Shown here piece after piece: positions 7,602 to 17,815 of a DNA stretch of 64,000 bases. How positions within the stretch are numbered: the stretch's first letter is position 1; each line of letters starts with the position of its first letter. The position numbers and the translations under genes are program-made. Source of the DNA: Corynebacterium suedekumii. Its GTDB lineage: Bacteria > Actinomycetota > Actinomycetes > Mycobacteriales > Mycobacteriaceae. The notes beneath the pieces are model-generated. The model saw only the letters and a list, made by a program, of their open reading frames with translations, was not told the DNA's origin and made no database searches. Where the stretch lies: contig NZ_CP126970.1 of NCBI RefSeq assembly GCF_030252185.1, positions 2,356,001 to 2,420,000 on the forward strand. The letters are read 5' to 3'.

Positions 7602-7709
7602 GGATGACCTCTTTCTGCGGGATACGATCGGACTCCATCCATCATAAGTTGGATACCCGGGGCGGGCGACCACCGGCGCGCCTTACCCTGCCGCACCAGG
7701 TCAGGTGGT

Positions 7710-7715
7710 TACCTT
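7710..7715 (+). promoter_or_regulatory. -10 box for a leaderless DUF3000 transcript
   Basis: TACCTT lies 6 bases before the GTG start at 7722; no ribosome binding site is present. Confidence 0.45.
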
Positions 7716-7721
7716 GGGAAC

Positions 7722-8315
7722 GTGTTCAACGACGCCACCCCGACGCACCTGCCGACCAACTCCGGCAACTCCACTCCGCCGGCATTCACCCAGGCAGTTG
7801 AGTCCATGCACGCCGCACAGCTGCGCCCCGAGATCACCCTCGGAACGATCCGCCCGCCGCAGCGCCTCGCCCCCTTCAGCCACGCTGTGGGCCTGGAGGT
7901 GGAACGCGATGAGCAGGACACCGACTCCGGTGACGCCTTCGGCCGTCTCATCCTCCTCCACGACCCCGGTGCGGAGGAGGCCTGGGACGGGGCGATGCGA
8001 CTGGTGGCCTACATCCAGGCCGACATGGAGCATGAACTCGCGTCCGACCCGCTGCTGCCGGACGTCGCCTGGGAGTGGTTGACGGAGGCGCTCGCCGACA
8101 CCGGCGCCACCCTCACCAACCTCGGCGGCACCGTCACCGCCACCGCGTCCGTCCGGTTCGGCGAGATCGGCGGCCCGCCGCGCTCCCACCAGCTGGAGAT
8201 GCGCGCCTCCTGGACCGCCGAGGCACTCGACCTCACCCCCCACGTCCTCGCATTCTCCCGCGTGCTGGCCAACGTCGCCGGTCTTCCGCCTGAGGGAGTC
8301 ACGCGCCTCGGTTAG
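7722..8315 (+). CDS. DUF3000 family protein
   Basis: A 197-residue soluble protein of the actinobacterial DUF3000 family (Rv2680-like), function unknown. No signal peptide or membrane segment is visible. The core carries acidic residues and a conserved central stretch (LTEALADTGATLTNLGGTVT) with the motif GEIGGPPRSHQLE near the end. The GTG at 7722 is chosen because TACCTT lies 6 bases upstream. It is followed 11 bp later by the RNase D gene on the same strand, a pairing conserved in mycolata; a role linked to RNA processing is therefore possible but only inferred from position. Confidence 0.85.
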   Translation: MFNDATPTHLPTNSGNSTPPAFTQAVESMHAAQLRPEITLGTIRPPQRLAPFSHAVGLEVERDEQDTDSGDAFGRLILLHDPGAEEAWDGAMRLVAYIQADMEHELASDPLLPDVAWEWLTEALADTGATLTNLGGTVTATASVRFGEIGGPPRSHQLEMRASWTAEALDLTPHVLAFSRVLANVAGLPPEGVTRLG

Positions 8316-8326
8316 GCTCTGAGACC

Positions 8327-9526
8327 ATGGATCTCCCCTCCGGCGGGGTACCGCCGCTCATCGACACCCCGGCCGGCTTCCACGCGGCCGCCTCCGCCCT
8401 GGCCGCCGGGCAGGGACCCATCGCCGTCGACACCGAACGCGCCTCCGGCTTCCGTTACGACGACCGCGCCTTCCTCCTGCAGATCCGCCGCCGCGGCGTC
8501 GGCACGCTCCTCCTCGACCCGGAGGGCCACCGCGACGACCTCACCGCCGCGCTGGCCCCCGTCCTCAGTGGTGCCGACTGGGTCATCCACGCGGCCGCCT
8601 CCGACCTGCCCTGCCTCGCCTGGCTCGGCCTCTACCCCGGCTCCCTGTTCGACACCGAACTAGCCAGCCGCCTCGCCGGATTCGACCACGTCAACCTCGC
8701 CGCCATGACCGAGCAGATCTTCGACGTCCACCTCCGCAAGGGCCACGGCGCCGAGGACTGGTCACAACGCCCCCTCCCCGAGAACTGGCTCGCCTACGCC
8801 GCACTCGACGTCGAACTCCTCCTCGACCTTGCCGAGGCCATGGCGGAGATCCTCGACGCCCAGGGCAAACTCGACTGGGCCACCGAGGAATTCGAGCACA
8901 TCCGCGCCACCCACGCCGACATCACCGAGCCCGCCTCCACCACCTGGCAGGACACCAAGGGAGTCTCCACCCTCACCCGGCCCGAACAACTGGCCGTCGC
9001 GCGTGAACTCTGGCTGGCCCGGGAGACCATCGCGGTGGACAATGACCGTGCCGTCTCCCGCGTCCTGCCCAACAAGGTGCTCGTCGAGGTCGCCCGGACA
9101 CTGCCGGACACCCCCGCCCAACTCGCCCGGGTGCGGGGCTTCCCGGGGCGACGGAAGTCGGCGACCAGCTTCTGGTTCCAGATCCTCACCCGTGCCCGCG
9201 CCTCCGATCCCGCGACCTGGCCGGCCCGGCAGCGTCCCGACCGGGGCACCCCCTCCCACCAGACCTGGGCCCGAGACTATCCGGAGGCGCACGGGCGGCT
9301 GGTGGCAGCCCGGGAGGCACTCGCCGACCTGGCCGTCGAGGTCTCCGTCCCGACGGAGAATCTGCTCCGCCCCGCCGTCCTCCGCGCCGCCGTGTGGGAG
9401 TCGACCCAGACCACGCTCAGCCCCATGGATCTCGCTGATTTCCTCAGCGACCACGAGGCGCGGGCCTGGCAGTTGGAGCTGGCCATGCCGCTGCTCAGCC
9501 CACTGCTCACCCCCGTCCGGGGTTAA
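8327..9526 (+). CDS. rnd: RNase D-like 3'-5' exoribonuclease with HRDC domain
   Basis: A 399-residue DEDD-superfamily exonuclease expected to trim stable RNA 3' ends with two metal ions. Exo I is seen as IAVDTERA, Exo II around HAAASDLPCLAWLG, and Exo III as YAALDVELLLDL, so all four acidic residues are in place. Residues from about 215 form an HRDC domain (LTRPEQLAVARELWLARETIA), followed by a second HRDC-like helical region, as in the family. ATG at 8327; TAGGCT, overlapping the DUF3000 stop, lies 8 bases upstream and no ribosome binding site is visible. Substrate preference cannot be read from the sequence. Confidence 0.9.
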   Translation: MDLPSGGVPPLIDTPAGFHAAASALAAGQGPIAVDTERASGFRYDDRAFLLQIRRRGVGTLLLDPEGHRDDLTAALAPVLSGADWVIHAAASDLPCLAWLGLYPGSLFDTELASRLAGFDHVNLAAMTEQIFDVHLRKGHGAEDWSQRPLPENWLAYAALDVELLLDLAEAMAEILDAQGKLDWATEEFEHIRATHADITEPASTTWQDTKGVSTLTRPEQLAVARELWLARETIAVDNDRAVSRVLPNKVLVEVARTLPDTPAQLARVRGFPGRRKSATSFWFQILTRARASDPATWPARQRPDRGTPSHQTWARDYPEAHGRLVAAREALADLAVEVSVPTENLLRPAVLRAAVWESTQTTLSPMDLADFLSDHEARAWQLELAMPLLSPLLTPVRG

Positions 9527-9602
9527 CCGACGGGGTCGGTGTCGGAGGGTGCTCCTAGGGTGATGGTCGAACACCTGATCCAACCCTTCGGAGGTGTCCA
9601 CC

Positions 9603-10895
9603 TTGACCGCCTTCTACTCCCACACCAGTCCCGACAACCCACTCGCCGCCGCCTCGCTCGCCGTGGAGATCGCCGACCACAGTCGCTGGCGCGCCCTGCA
9701 CACCGCCCTTGACCCGACCCTCGACGTCGCCGCCTACTGCGCCTCCGTCGCCCGCGTCACCGGCATGGGCGCCGGCTACATCCAGGACAACCTCGACGCC
9801 ATCACCACCCTCGACGAACTTCCCCGCCTGCGGGCCCTGCAGGCCGAGCTGCACCACATCGACATGTGCCGCCTGCGCACCATCGACCGCGCCCTCGCCG
9901 TGGCGGACCGCGCCTACTTAGCCGACGTCGACGAGGAACTGGTCCGTTTCCTCACCCCCACCCGACCCAACCAGCTCATGCCCTCCGCCCGGAAGATCCG
10001 GACCTTCATCTCCGATCTCCTGCTTCTGCTCGATGACACCCTCGGCCCCGACGAACCGGACCCGACCCCACCGACCGAGTTCTATCACCTCGCCTTCAAC
10101 GATGACGGCTCCGCCGATCTCAGCGCACATGTCGACGAGGTCACCGGCCTCGAGATCGACGCCTGTGTCCGCAAACTCGCCGCCCGCGAGAACCTCAGCA
10201 TGGCCCAGGCCCTGCACCGGTTGGTCACCGGCGATGACGGAGTGCAGGTGATCCTCAACGTCTACCGGGCCACCGACATCCCCGATGCCCCGGCCTATCT
10301 CCCACGGGTCGGCTGGCTGAATGCCCGGGTCTCCACGGTGCTGGTCGAGCGTGCCGGTCGGGAGCGCGACATGGCCGACGCCGCCGAGGTGAGCACGGCG
10401 GCCTACGTGACCCCCGCAGACCTGGAGGCCTTCCTCGAGGGGCGCGACGGGGTGTGCCAGTTCCCCGGCTGTCAGGTCGACGCCACCTTCTGCGACAACG
10501 ACCACACCGTCAACCACGGGGATGGCGGGCCCACTGACTCGAACAACATGCTCAAGCTGTGCCGGCGCCACCACAATCTCAAGACCTCCGGTCGGGTGGC
10601 CTATGTCCGCCACGGCGAAGAGGTGATCTGGCTGCTCGGTGACGGCACCTGGCTCAGCGACACCCCGTCGGGGCCGTTGTCCACGGAGTCGAAGCTGTGG
10701 CTGCGCACCTTCGACCAGCGCCGTCAGGCGCGCAATGACCGAGCGCGGGCGGAATCGCAGAGCCGGAAGGTACCGCCCCCGCCGGACCCGGACCTCCCGG
10801 AGTGTCTGCTTCCCCGTCCCCGCAAGTCAGAGCCCGAGGAATGGCTCCGGCGGGCCCGGATCAGTTTTCAGTGGAGGGAGCCAGCCACCTGTTGA
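9603..10895 (+). CDS. DUF222 / HNH nuclease domain protein (13E12 type)
   Basis: A protein of about 430 residues with an N-terminal helical DUF222 domain and a C-terminal HNH domain. The HNH part shows CQFPGC, then [14 protein letters not shown] and [14 protein letters not shown], that is, the two zinc Cys pairs and the catalytic His. Such proteins are numerous in actinobacteria (the 13E12 family of M. tuberculosis) and their targets are unknown. GGAGG at 9590-9594 points to the TTG at 9603; the GTG at 9594 overlaps that site and is less likely. The 3' end overlaps dxs by 35 bp, tail to tail. Confidence 0.85.
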   Translation: MTAFYSHTSPDNPLAAASLAVEIADHSRWRALHTALDPTLDVAAYCASVARVTGMGAGYIQDNLDAITTLDELPRLRALQAELHHIDMCRLRTIDRALAVADRAYLADVDEELVRFLTPTRPNQLMPSARKIRTFISDLLLLLDDTLGPDEPDPTPPTEFYHLAFNDDGSADLSAHVDEVTGLEIDACVRKLAARENLSMAQALHRLVTGDDGVQVILNVYRATDIPDAPAYLPRVGWLNARVSTVLVERAGRERDMADAAEVSTAAYVTPADLEAFLEGRDGVCQFPGCQVDATFCDNDHTVNHGDGGPTDSNNMLKLCRRHHNLKTSGRVAYVRHGEEVIWLLGDGTWLSDTPSGPLSTESKLWLRTFDQRRQARNDRARAESQSRKVPPPPDPDLPECLLPRPRKSEPEEWLRRARISFQWREPATC

Positions 10896-12750
10896 TGGAG
10901 TCGACGACACCGTCGACGTCGAGCCCGACCTCCGCGAGGAGCTCACTGCGAGAGGAGTGCAACGGGAACACATCCGGGAACGCCAGCCGGCGCAGCGGAG
11001 TGTCCACCTCGGCGGCCGACAGGGCCTCCGAGATCAGCGACCCCACGCCACCGCGGACGATGCCGTCCTCGAGCACGACGACCAGGTCATGGTCATCCGC
11101 CATGGCCACGATCGACTGTGCGACGGGGACGATCCACCGCGGGTCGACGACGGTGACGTTGACGCCTTCGAGCCGCTCGGCCGCCGCGAGTGCGGTGCCG
11201 ACGAAGGAGCCGACGGCGATGAGGAGGACGTCGACCGCGTCGTCAGAAGAGTCGGAGTACCGGAGGATGTCCACCCCGTCCTCCAGGCGCATGAGTTCCT
11301 CGTGCTCCTCCGGGAGAGCACCTTTCGGGTAGCGGACGACCGTGGGACCGTCGGACACCTCGAGCGCCTCGTGGAACAGCTCCCGCAGTTGGCCACCGTC
11401 ACGGGGTGCGGCCACCTTGATGCCGGGGACGATGGAGGTGATCGCCATGTCCCACACGCCGTTGTGGCTGGCGCCGTCGGAGCCGGTGACGCCGGCCCGG
11501 TCGAGGACGAAGGTGACGGGGAGGTCGAGGAGGGCGACGTCGAGAAGCATCTGGTCGAACGCCCGGTTGAGGAAGGTCGAGTAGATGGCCACCACCGGGT
11601 GCAGGCCGCCCAGGGCGAGGCCGGCGGCGGAGGTGACGGCGTGCTGCTCGGCGATGCCCACATCGTAGAAGCGCTCGGGGAACCGCTCCGCGAAGGCGGC
11701 CAGGCCGGTGGGGCCGGCCATGGCGGCGGTGATGGCGACGATGTCTTCCCGCTGCTCGGCGGCCAGGATGACCTCCTGGGCGAAGATGCTCGTCCAGTCG
11801 GGCGCGGCCTCCGCCACGGGAATTCCGGTCACCGGGTCGATGATGCCGGTGGCGTGCATCTGGTCGGCGACGTCATTGACCGCGGGAGCGAAGCCGTGGC
11901 CTTTCTCCGTGACCACGTGGACGATGATGGGGCCCTCGTAGTTGCGGGCGTAGGTCATCGCGTTGAGGACCTGGTCCATGTCGTGACCGTTGACGGGGCC
12001 GATGTACTTCATGCCCAGTTCCGGGAACATCTCGGTGGGAATGACCTGGGACTTCACGCCCTCTTTGAAGGCCTGGAGGGCCTCGAAGGTGCGCTCGCCG
12101 ACCCAGCCCATGGACTTGAGGGTCTTCTTGCCGTGGTCCATGATCTCGTCGTAGCTGCGCTGCATGCGCAACATGGCGAGGTTGGTGGCGAAGCCACCGA
12201 TCGTCGGCGAGTAGGAACGGCCGTTGTCGTTGACCACAACGACCACGTTGCGGTCCTGGCCGGGGGCGATGTTGTTGAGCGCCTCCCAGCACATTCCGCC
12301 GGTGAGCGCCCCGTCGCCGACGACAGCGACGACGTTGCGGTCGCCTCGGCCGGTCAGCGACAGTGCCTTGGCCAGGCCGTCGGCGTAGGACAGGGACGCG
12401 GAGGCGTGGGAGGATTCGGTCCAGTCGTGCTCCGACTCCGTCCGGGCGGTGTAACCGGAGATTCCGCCCTTCTGCCGGAGGGTGTCGAACTTGTCCGCGC
12501 GCCCCGTGAGGATCTTGTGCACGTACGACTGGTGGGAGGTGTCGAATATGAAGGGATCCTCGGGCGAGTCGAACACCCGGTGCAGGGCGATCGTCAGCTC
12601 GACGACACCGAGGTTGGGTCCGAGGTGACCGCCGGTGGCGGAGACCTTCTCCACGAGAAGCTGTCGGATCTCTGCCGCCAGCTCGACGAGCTGCGACTCA
12701 TCGAGGCGCTTGAGGTCGGCGGGCGACGACAGTCCACTGAGAAGTCCCAT
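10861..12750 (-). CDS. dxs: 1-deoxy-D-xylulose-5-phosphate synthase
   Basis: First enzyme of the MEP isoprenoid pathway; it condenses pyruvate and glyceraldehyde 3-phosphate with thiamine diphosphate. At 629 residues it has the normal length. Visible are the N-terminal [14 protein letters not shown], the thiamine-binding [16 protein letters not shown], and the transketolase-type pyrimidine domain ([19 protein letters not shown]). The ATG at 12750 starts MGLLSGLSS; an in-frame extension to 12795 is unlikely because AAGGAG (about 14 bases before 12750) lies inside it. It is the last gene of the dut - DUF3710 - methyltransferase - dxs run. Confidence 0.96.
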   Translation of the reverse strand: MGLLSGLSSPADLKRLDESQLVELAAEIRQLLVEKVSATGGHLGPNLGVVELTIALHRVFDSPEDPFIFDTSHQSYVHKILTGRADKFDTLRQKGGISGYTARTESEHDWTESSHASASLSYADGLAKALSLTGRGDRNVVAVVGDGALTGGMCWEALNNIAPGQDRNVVVVVNDNGRSYSPTIGGFATNLAMLRMQRSYDEIMDHGKKTLKSMGWVGERTFEALQAFKEGVKSQVIPTEMFPELGMKYIGPVNGHDMDQVLNAMTYARNYEGPIIVHVVTEKGHGFAPAVNDVADQMHATGIIDPVTGIPVAEAAPDWTSIFAQEVILAAEQREDIVAITAAMAGPTGLAAFAERFPERFYDVGIAEQHAVTSAAGLALGGLHPVVAIYSTFLNRAFDQMLLDVALLDLPVTFVLDRAGVTGSDGASHNGVWDMAITSIVPGIKVAAPRDGGQLRELFHEALEVSDGPTVVRYPKGALPEEHEELMRLEDGVDILRYSDSSDDAVDVLLIAVGSFVGTALAAAERLEGVNVTVVDPRWIVPVAQSIVAMADDHDLVVVLEDGIVRGGVGSLISEALSAAEVDTPLRRLAFPDVFPLHSSRSELLAEVGLDVDGVVDSINRWLAPSTEN

Positions 12751-12796
12751 GGGTATCCGATCGTCTCCTTCTGTCGTTGAACGGTATCCAGCCATG

Positions 12797-14026
12797 TTAC
12801 CCGGACTGTTTCCCGGGATTCAGTTCGGCGACGATCTCGAAGTGGTGTGTCCCGGGGAAGGCGTTGACCACGGCCAACCGGATGAGCTGGTAGCCAGCGG
12901 CACCCCAGGCGGCGATGTCCCGGGAGAAGGTCGCGGGGTCGCAGCCGATGTGGATGACGGTCTCGGGGGCCTCGGCGGCGACTGCGGTCACCACCTCGTC
13001 CCCGGCGCCGGTGCGCGGCGGATCGAGCACGACCACCCGCGGTGTCGGCAGCGTGGCGACGGCCGCCTCCACCCGCCTGTTGTGCCGCTCCACGCGGTAG
13101 GGGGCGAGGCCCTCCTGCGCCAGCTCCGCTGCCGCCGGGGAGTAGTCCACGGAGTGGATGACCGGGGTGCCGCCGAGACTGTCGGCGATGGCAGGGATGA
13201 ACAGGCCGACGCCGCCGTAGAGGTCCCAGCCGATCTGCTCATCGGCCTCGGAGTCGGGCAGGTCGGCGAGCCAGCGCCGGATGACGCCGGTGTAGGCGTC
13301 GGGGGCGTTGGTGTGGGCCTGCCAGAAGGCGGTCGCGGGGAAGCGGAAGGTGTGGCCGTCGGCATGCTCGGTGACGGTGCCGGTGCCCTCGAGCACATCG
13401 GTGACCCTCTCCACCCGGCGTCCGCGGGGGGCGCGGCGGGTCTCCACGACGTGGCGCTGGCCCTCGCTGTCCAGGACGGCGACCACCTCGGCGCCGGGGG
13501 TGAAGCGGCGGTCGCCGATGAGACCGTCGAGAAGCCCGTCGACGACCTGGGTGCAGGCGACCGGGACGATGTCGTTGGAACCGCGGGCGCGGAAACCGGC
13601 GCGGCCCTGCTCATCAACGCCGAGACGGACGCGGGTGCGCCAGCCGCGGGCAGGCAGCAGGTCAATCGGTTCAATTCGTGGCAGGTCAGCGACTCGGCCG
13701 AGGCGGGTGAGCTGGCCGGTGAGGATGCCGGCCTTGAGGTCGAGCTCCCGGGTGGGGTCGAGATCACCGAAGTCGCAGCAGCCGGCACCGGCGGCGGCCG
13801 CCGGGCAGGCCTGTTCGACGCGGAAGGGACCGGCCTCGACGACCGAATCGGTCTCAGCGCGGGCGAAGTTCTTCTTCACCCTGGTGATGGTGGCGGTGAC
13901 GGTGTCACCGGGGTAGGCACCGCGGACGAAGACGACGCGACCGTCGATCTCGGCGATGCCCTCACCGCCGTGGGCCATCCGGGTGATGTGCAGGTCCCGG
14001 GTGGTGCCCTTGTCGAGTTCGGTCAC
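12797..14026 (-). CDS. TRAM-domain class I RNA (uracil-5-)methyltransferase, RumA/TrmA family
   Basis: A 409-residue SAM-dependent enzyme expected to methylate C5 of uridine in rRNA or tRNA. An N-terminal TRAM RNA-binding domain (residues about 1-60, [16 protein letters not shown]) is followed by a Cys cluster ([11 protein letters not shown]) that could bind an iron-sulfur cluster, incompletely matching the RumA motif, and a Rossmann domain with [11 protein letters not shown] and [12 protein letters not shown], which contains the catalytic Cys. Orthologue of Rv2689c by position and domains. The GTG start at 14026 overlaps the stop of the DUF3710 gene (GTGA). Which RNA is modified is not readable here. 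Confidence 0.9.
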   Translation of the reverse strand: MTELDKGTTRDLHITRMAHGGEGIAEIDGRVVFVRGAYPGDTVTATITRVKKNFARAETDSVVEAGPFRVEQACPAAAAGAGCCDFGDLDPTRELDLKAGILTGQLTRLGRVADLPRIEPIDLLPARGWRTRVRLGVDEQGRAGFRARGSNDIVPVACTQVVDGLLDGLIGDRRFTPGAEVVAVLDSEGQRHVVETRRAPRGRRVERVTDVLEGTGTVTEHADGHTFRFPATAFWQAHTNAPDAYTGVIRRWLADLPDSEADEQIGWDLYGGVGLFIPAIADSLGGTPVIHSVDYSPAAAELAQEGLAPYRVERHNRRVEAAVATLPTPRVVVLDPPRTGAGDEVVTAVAAEAPETVIHIGCDPATFSRDIAAWGAAGYQLIRLAVVNAFPGTHHFEIVAELNPGKQSG

Positions 14027-14682
14027 TTCTGCTGCTCATTTCGCTGTTGCATGGCCTGCTGCACCTGGGCGACCAGCTGCTGGGGCAGGACGACGGGCAG
14101 GGAGTTGCCCGCCAGAATGGGGTTGTCGCCGCGGTAGACGAAGGTGCGGGCGGTGATCTCCCGGGTCAGGTCACGCAGGCCATCGGCCTTGTCGTGCGGG
14201 GCGGTGGCGGTCATGCGCAGCATCCAGCGCGGTCCCTCCACACCGATGACCCGGATGGCGCCGTGCTCCCCCGTGCCCACGACCTCGGGGCCCCAGGGGC
14301 CCTGCTCGACGTCGACGGTGAGGCCGTCGCCGATCATGCCCTGGGTGATCTGCTCGGTGGATTCGCTCCACTGGCCGGCGGAACGCGGGGCGGCGAACGC
14401 GACGGGGGTGACCCGGCCGAACTCGGTGACGAGGTGGACCATCTTCGGGCCGGCGTCGCCCATCTCGACCTGCACCTGGGAGTTCTTCGGCAGGGGGATC
14501 TTCATCGACCCGAGGTTGAGCAGACCCAGGGAGAAGTCCGTGAAGTCGAACTCCTCGATGGCGACGGTATCTCCGTCGAAGGGGCCGGTGACCGGTCCCT
14601 GTTCCTCCGGAACCTCCGGGGTTTCGTCTGAGTAGGTCGACTCCGGCTCGTCGTTGTTCTTGCCGAATGGCCACAGTGCCAT
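14023..14682 (-). CDS. DUF3710 family protein
   Basis: A 219-residue cytoplasmic protein of the actinobacterial DUF3710 family, function unknown. A short conserved N terminus (MALWPFGKNND) and an acidic linker lead into a beta-rich domain (residues about 45-200); the tail is Gln-rich. ATG at 14682 has GAGGAG 8 bases upstream. It lies 16 bp behind dut and overlaps the methyltransferase start by 4 bp, so it is translationally coupled to it. The dut-DUF3710 pair is conserved in mycolata. Confidence 0.85.
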   Translation of the reverse strand: MALWPFGKNNDEPESTYSDETPEVPEEQGPVTGPFDGDTVAIEEFDFTDFSLGLLNLGSMKIPLPKNSQVQVEMGDAGPKMVHLVTEFGRVTPVAFAAPRSAGQWSESTEQITQGMIGDGLTVDVEQGPWGPEVVGTGEHGAIRVIGVEGPRWMLRMTATAPHDKADGLRDLTREITARTFVYRGDNPILAGNSLPVVLPQQLVAQVQQAMQQRNEQQK

Positions 14683-14698
14683 CAGTCATCTCCTCGTT

Positions 14699-15154
14699 CT
14701 AGTGTGTCGGCCCCACTGTACCGGTCGACCCGTGGCCCCCCTCGCCCCGGACGGTCTCGTCCAGTTCGTCGACCTCGACGAAGTCGACGAGCTCGACCCG
14801 CTGGATGACCAGCTGGGCGATGCGCATGCCGCGGGTGACGGTGATGGGGGTGTCGCGGTCGAGGTTGATCAGGCAGACCTTGACCTCCCCGCGGTAGTCG
14901 GCGTCGATGGTGCCGGGGGCGTTGACTATGCTCAGACCCTCCCGCGCCGCCAGCCCGGAACGCGGATGGACGAGCCCGACGGTGCCCAGCGGCAGGGCGA
15001 GGGCGATGCCGGTGCCCACCAGCGCGCGCTCCCCCGGTGCCAGGACGACGTCGGAGGTGGCGAAGAGGTCGGCGCCGGCGTCACCACGGTGGGCGCGCAC
15101 GGGCAGCGGCAGGTCCTTGTCCAGGCGGAGGATCTTCACAGAATTTTCAGTCAC
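14699..15154 (-). CDS. dut: Deoxyuridine triphosphatase
   Basis: Trimeric dUTPase that hydrolyses dUTP to dUMP, keeping uracil out of DNA and feeding dTMP synthesis. All five motifs are visible: [37 protein letters not shown], and a C-terminal Gly-rich motif ([10 protein letters not shown]). The 151 residues from the GTG at 15154 give the usual length; a longer frame to 15211 is rejected because TAGATT lies 7 bases before GTG 15154, a leaderless layout. First gene of the minus-strand operon and divergent from DUF3093. Confidence 0.96.
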   Translation of the reverse strand: MTENSVKILRLDKDLPLPVRAHRGDAGADLFATSDVVLAPGERALVGTGIALALPLGTVGLVHPRSGLAAREGLSIVNAPGTIDADYRGEVKVCLINLDRDTPITVTRGMRIAQLVIQRVELVDFVEVDELDETVRGEGGHGSTGTVGPTH

Positions 15155-15161
15155 GGCCACC

Positions 15162-15192
15162 AATCTACCGGGCATTTCCGGTGCAGTAGAGT
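15162..15192. promoter_or_regulatory. Back-to-back -10 boxes of dut and DUF3093
   Basis: Minus-strand TAGATT (15162-15167) 7 bases before dut, and plus-strand TAGAGT (15187-15192) 8 bases before DUF3093. Only 46 bp separate the two start codons, so each promoter's -35 region overlaps the other gene's start; both transcripts look leaderless. Confidence 0.5.
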
Positions 15193-15200
15193 GGGCAGGC

Positions 15201-15704
15201 GTGAGTGACACCGATTCTTCAGTTCTCTACCGCGAGCGCCAGTGGGTCCCCGTCTACTGGTGGATTCTGGCCGGACTACTGGTAGCGCTGACCACCGCGC
15301 AGCTGGCCAATAACCGGAACATCTGGTGGTTGATCGTCCCCGCCGTGGTGCTCACCGCGGCGGCGGTGTGGGTGCTGGTGTCATGGTCGTCGACGACGGT
15401 GACCGTCGAACAGGACCCGGACGGGACGAAGTGGCTCAACGTGAGGTCGGCGTCCCTGCCGGATGATGTGGTGTCACGGTCCCTGGCGGTGCCGGCGACC
15501 GCGAAGCGCAACGCGATGGGTCGCCAGCTGGACCCCGCGGCGTTCGTGGTGTCCCACGGGTGGGTGCACGAAATGGTGATGCTGGTGCTCGATGACCCGG
15601 AGGACCCCACCCCCTACTGGCTCATCAGCACCCGGAACCCCGAGGCGCTGCTGGAGGCCTTCCTGCCGGAGCAGACGGAGACCTCCCTGGCGCACTACCG
15701 CTAG
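15201..15704 (+). CDS. DUF3093 family membrane protein
   Basis: A 167-residue protein of the DUF3093 family (Rv2698-like), function unknown. Two membrane helices lie at residues about 14-35 ([19 protein letters not shown]) and 40-60, followed by a mostly beta cytoplasmic or external domain with [17 protein letters not shown] near the end, resembling a PH-like domain. GTG at 15201 has TAGAGT 8 bases upstream. Its stop overlaps that of DUF4193 by 4 bp. Confidence 0.85.
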   Translation: MSDTDSSVLYRERQWVPVYWWILAGLLVALTTAQLANNRNIWWLIVPAVVLTAAAVWVLVSWSSTTVTVEQDPDGTKWLNVRSASLPDDVVSRSLAVPATAKRNAMGRQLDPAAFVVSHGWVHEMVMLVLDDPEDPTPYWLISTRNPEALLEAFLPEQTETSLAHYR

Positions 15705-15994
15705 GCGCAGTCGAGACAGACCTCGGAGCCGTCCGGCTCGGTGTGGGACTTGAGGTTGTTGCGCTGCACCAGGAAGCAGATCGAGCAGGTGAACTCGTTC
15801 GACTGCTTGGGCACGACGGTGACGTTGAGCTCTTCGCCGGTCAGGTCCACGGCCGGCAGCTCGAAGGGCTCGACGATGTCTCCGTCGTCGTCGATGCCGG
15901 GATTCTGATTCTCAGCGGCCTTGAGGCCCTCGAGGGAATCGGTCTCCAGCTCGTCCTCGACGCGGCGGCGCGGGGCATCGTAATCGGTGGCCAT
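15701..15994 (-). CDS. DUF4193 zinc-ribbon-like protein
   Basis: A small acidic protein of 97 residues found throughout actinobacteria (Rv2699c-like), function unknown. Two Cys pairs near the C terminus (CSICF and CLDCA) are spaced as a zinc ribbon. The first half is disordered-looking and acidic. In corynebacteria and mycobacteria it is highly conserved, which suggests a core cellular role, perhaps in transcription, but nothing in the sequence fixes this. The 96-bp gap to the next gene shows no clear terminator. Confidence 0.88.
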   Translation of the reverse strand: MATDYDAPRRRVEDELETDSLEGLKAAENQNPGIDDDGDIVEPFELPAVDLTGEELNVTVVPKQSNEFTCSICFLVQRNNLKSHTEPDGSEVCLDCA

Positions 15995-16090
15995 GAATCA
16001 TCGTCCTTATGTCGTGGTGACCTACATGTCTGGGCGCATAGTAAGCGCTAATTGCGTTTCTGTCATACCCACAGGTCAGAACTAATAAAT

Positions 16091-16906
16091 TCACCTTCCC
16101 AACGAAGTGAATACACCGGCTTCCGTGAGCACGGATGTCAGAGCCGGTGCCAGGGGTCCGGCGGCGACGAAGGTGACCTCCCCGAGGGAGCCGGGTGTGG
16201 ACAGGCGGGGCACCCGCGCCACGGCACCGGATTCGCGGGCGATGACCAGTCCCGCGGCGTAGTCCCAGCAGTTGATCCCGTGCTCGTAGTAGGCGTCGAC
16301 GCTGCCCTCGGCGACCCGGCAGAGGTCGAGGGCCGCGGCCCCCATCCGCCGGATGTCCCGGACCTGCGGGAGGATGCGGGTGAGCAGCTCGGCCTGCGCG
16401 CGGCGTCGCGACGCCGAGTAGGAGAACCCGGTAGCGAGCAGCGCCCGCGAGGGGTCCTCGACGGTGGTGCACCGCAGCGGCTGCCCGTCCCGGGTGGCGC
16501 CCTCCCCCGCGGCTGCAGAGTAGACGACTCCGGTGGCGGCGTTGACCACTGCCCCGGCGACGACCTCGCCGTCGACGGCGGCCGCGATGGACACCGCGTA
16601 CTCGGGGATGCCGTAGAGGAAGTTCACCGTCCCGTCGATGGGGTCCACCACCCAGGACACCCCGCTTCTCGACGCCCGCTCGTTCCCCTCCTCCCCGATC
16701 AGCCCGTCGTCGGGCCGCAGCTCCGCCAGGCGGGTGGCGATGTGCTCCTCTGCCATCGTGTCCACCACGGTCACGGGGTCCACCGAGGACGACTTCGTCG
16801 CCATCACCTCCCGGGTGGTGCTGGACCGGATCAGTGCCGCGGTCTCCTGCGCGATGAGGACGGCAGTGTCTCTAAGGTCTCGAAGGTCGCCGAGCTGTGA
16901 GTTCAT
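16091..16906 (-). CDS. suhB: Inositol monophosphatase family protein (SuhB-like)
   Basis: Mg-dependent, Li-sensitive phosphatase of 271 residues, probably acting on inositol 1-phosphate in the pathway to phosphatidylinositol and mycothiol. Metal-ligand motifs are in place: [13 protein letters not shown], and WDYAAG toward the C terminus. Position between DUF4193 and ppgK corresponds to Rv2701c suhB. Divergent from ppgK with 36 bp between the start codons. Other sugar phosphates are possible substrates. Confidence 0.9.
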   Translation of the reverse strand: MNSQLGDLRDLRDTAVLIAQETAALIRSSTTREVMATKSSSVDPVTVVDTMAEEHIATRLAELRPDDGLIGEEGNERASRSGVSWVVDPIDGTVNFLYGIPEYAVSIAAAVDGEVVAGAVVNAATGVVYSAAAGEGATRDGQPLRCTTVEDPSRALLATGFSYSASRRRAQAELLTRILPQVRDIRRMGAAALDLCRVAEGSVDAYYEHGINCWDYAAGLVIARESGAVARVPRLSTPGSLGEVTFVAAGPLAPALTSVLTEAGVFTSLGR

Positions 16907-16929
16907 GAGCCCATTGTGCCCGTGATTTG

Positions 16930-16935
16930 TACACT
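16930..16935 (+). promoter_or_regulatory. -10 box for a leaderless ppgK transcript
   Basis: TACACT, a good TANANT match, lies 7 bases before the ppgK ATG; no ribosome binding site is present. Confidence 0.5.
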
Positions 16936-16942
16936 GGTCGCC

Positions 16943-17695
16943 ATGGAGCAGATCGGCTACGGCATTGACATCGGCGGTTCCGGCATCAAGGGTGCCCGGG
17001 TCAACCTCGAGACCGGCGAATTCGCCGACGACCGCATCAGGATCAAGACCCCGAAACCGGCGACCCCGGATGCGGTGGCCGCGACGGTCGCGGAGATCCT
17101 CACGAAGGCCGAGTGGGACGGACCCGTCGGCATCGCGATCCCCTCGGTGATCAAGGGCCAGGTCGCGTTGACGGCCGCGAACATCGACCCGTCATGGATC
17201 GGCACCGACGTCCACGAACTGTTCGGCCGGCACCTCGACGAACGGGAGATCAGCGTGCTCAACGACGCCGACGCCGCAGGCCTGGCCGAGGTGGCCTTCG
17301 GCGACCCCGTTGCACGGACCGGGTCAGTCATCTTCCTCACCCTCGGCACCGGTATCGGCTCCGCGTTCATCACCGACGGGCATCTCTTCCCCAACACCGA
17401 ACTCGGCCACATGATCATCGGCCGATACGAGGCGGAGAAGCGGGCCTCCTCCGCCGCGAAGGACCGCGAGGAGCTCAGCTTCAAGAAGTGGGGAAAGCGC
17501 CTGTCCAAGGTCCTCGCCGAATATGAGCGCCTGTTCAACCCCACCGCGTTCGTGGTGGGGGGCGGCATCAGCCGCGACCACGCCAAATGGATCGACCATG
17601 TCTCGGTGGACACGCCGGTCGTGCCGGCCACCCTGCGCAACCGGGCAGGTATTGTCGGCGCAGCGATGGCCGTCCGTGAGCACCTGACTCCTTAG
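16943..17695 (+). CDS. ppgK: Polyphosphate glucokinase
   Basis: Phosphorylates glucose with polyphosphate (and usually ATP), giving a PTS-independent entry to glycolysis. The 250-residue ROK-type kinase starts at ATG 16943 with the phosphate-binding [22 protein letters not shown] and ELGHMIIG follow, and a lysine-rich stretch ([21 protein letters not shown]) is where PPGKs bind polyphosphate. An upstream ATG at 16916 would add nine poorly conserved residues and lies before the -10 box. A promoter for sigA follows. Confidence 0.94.
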   Translation: MEQIGYGIDIGGSGIKGARVNLETGEFADDRIRIKTPKPATPDAVAATVAEILTKAEWDGPVGIAIPSVIKGQVALTAANIDPSWIGTDVHELFGRHLDEREISVLNDADAAGLAEVAFGDPVARTGSVIFLTLGTGIGSAFITDGHLFPNTELGHMIIGRYEAEKRASSAAKDREELSFKKWGKRLSKVLAEYERLFNPTAFVVGGGISRDHAKWIDHVSVDTPVVPATLRNRAGIVGAAMAVREHLTP

Positions 17696-17704
17696 TCGGG
17701 CAAT

Positions 17705-17734
17705 GTGACCGGTCGGGAATAGTTGCCCTATACT
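17705..17734 (+). promoter_or_regulatory. Probable promoter of sigA
   Basis: GTGACC (17705-17710), 18 bases, TATACT (17729-17734), leaving a leader of about 75 bases before the GTG start. The -10 is close to consensus. Confidence 0.5.
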
Positions 17735-17815
17735 GGGCGGTTGACCGTGACGGCAGTGACCCCATGTTGAGGGCACTGGCGCACACGAACGAATGAGCAA
17801 GTCGAAAGGGCGTAC

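Noticed and set aside
10639..12780. Long open frame antisense to dxs
   Set aside because: A high-GC shadow: codon pattern follows the dxs frame and no known domain appears.
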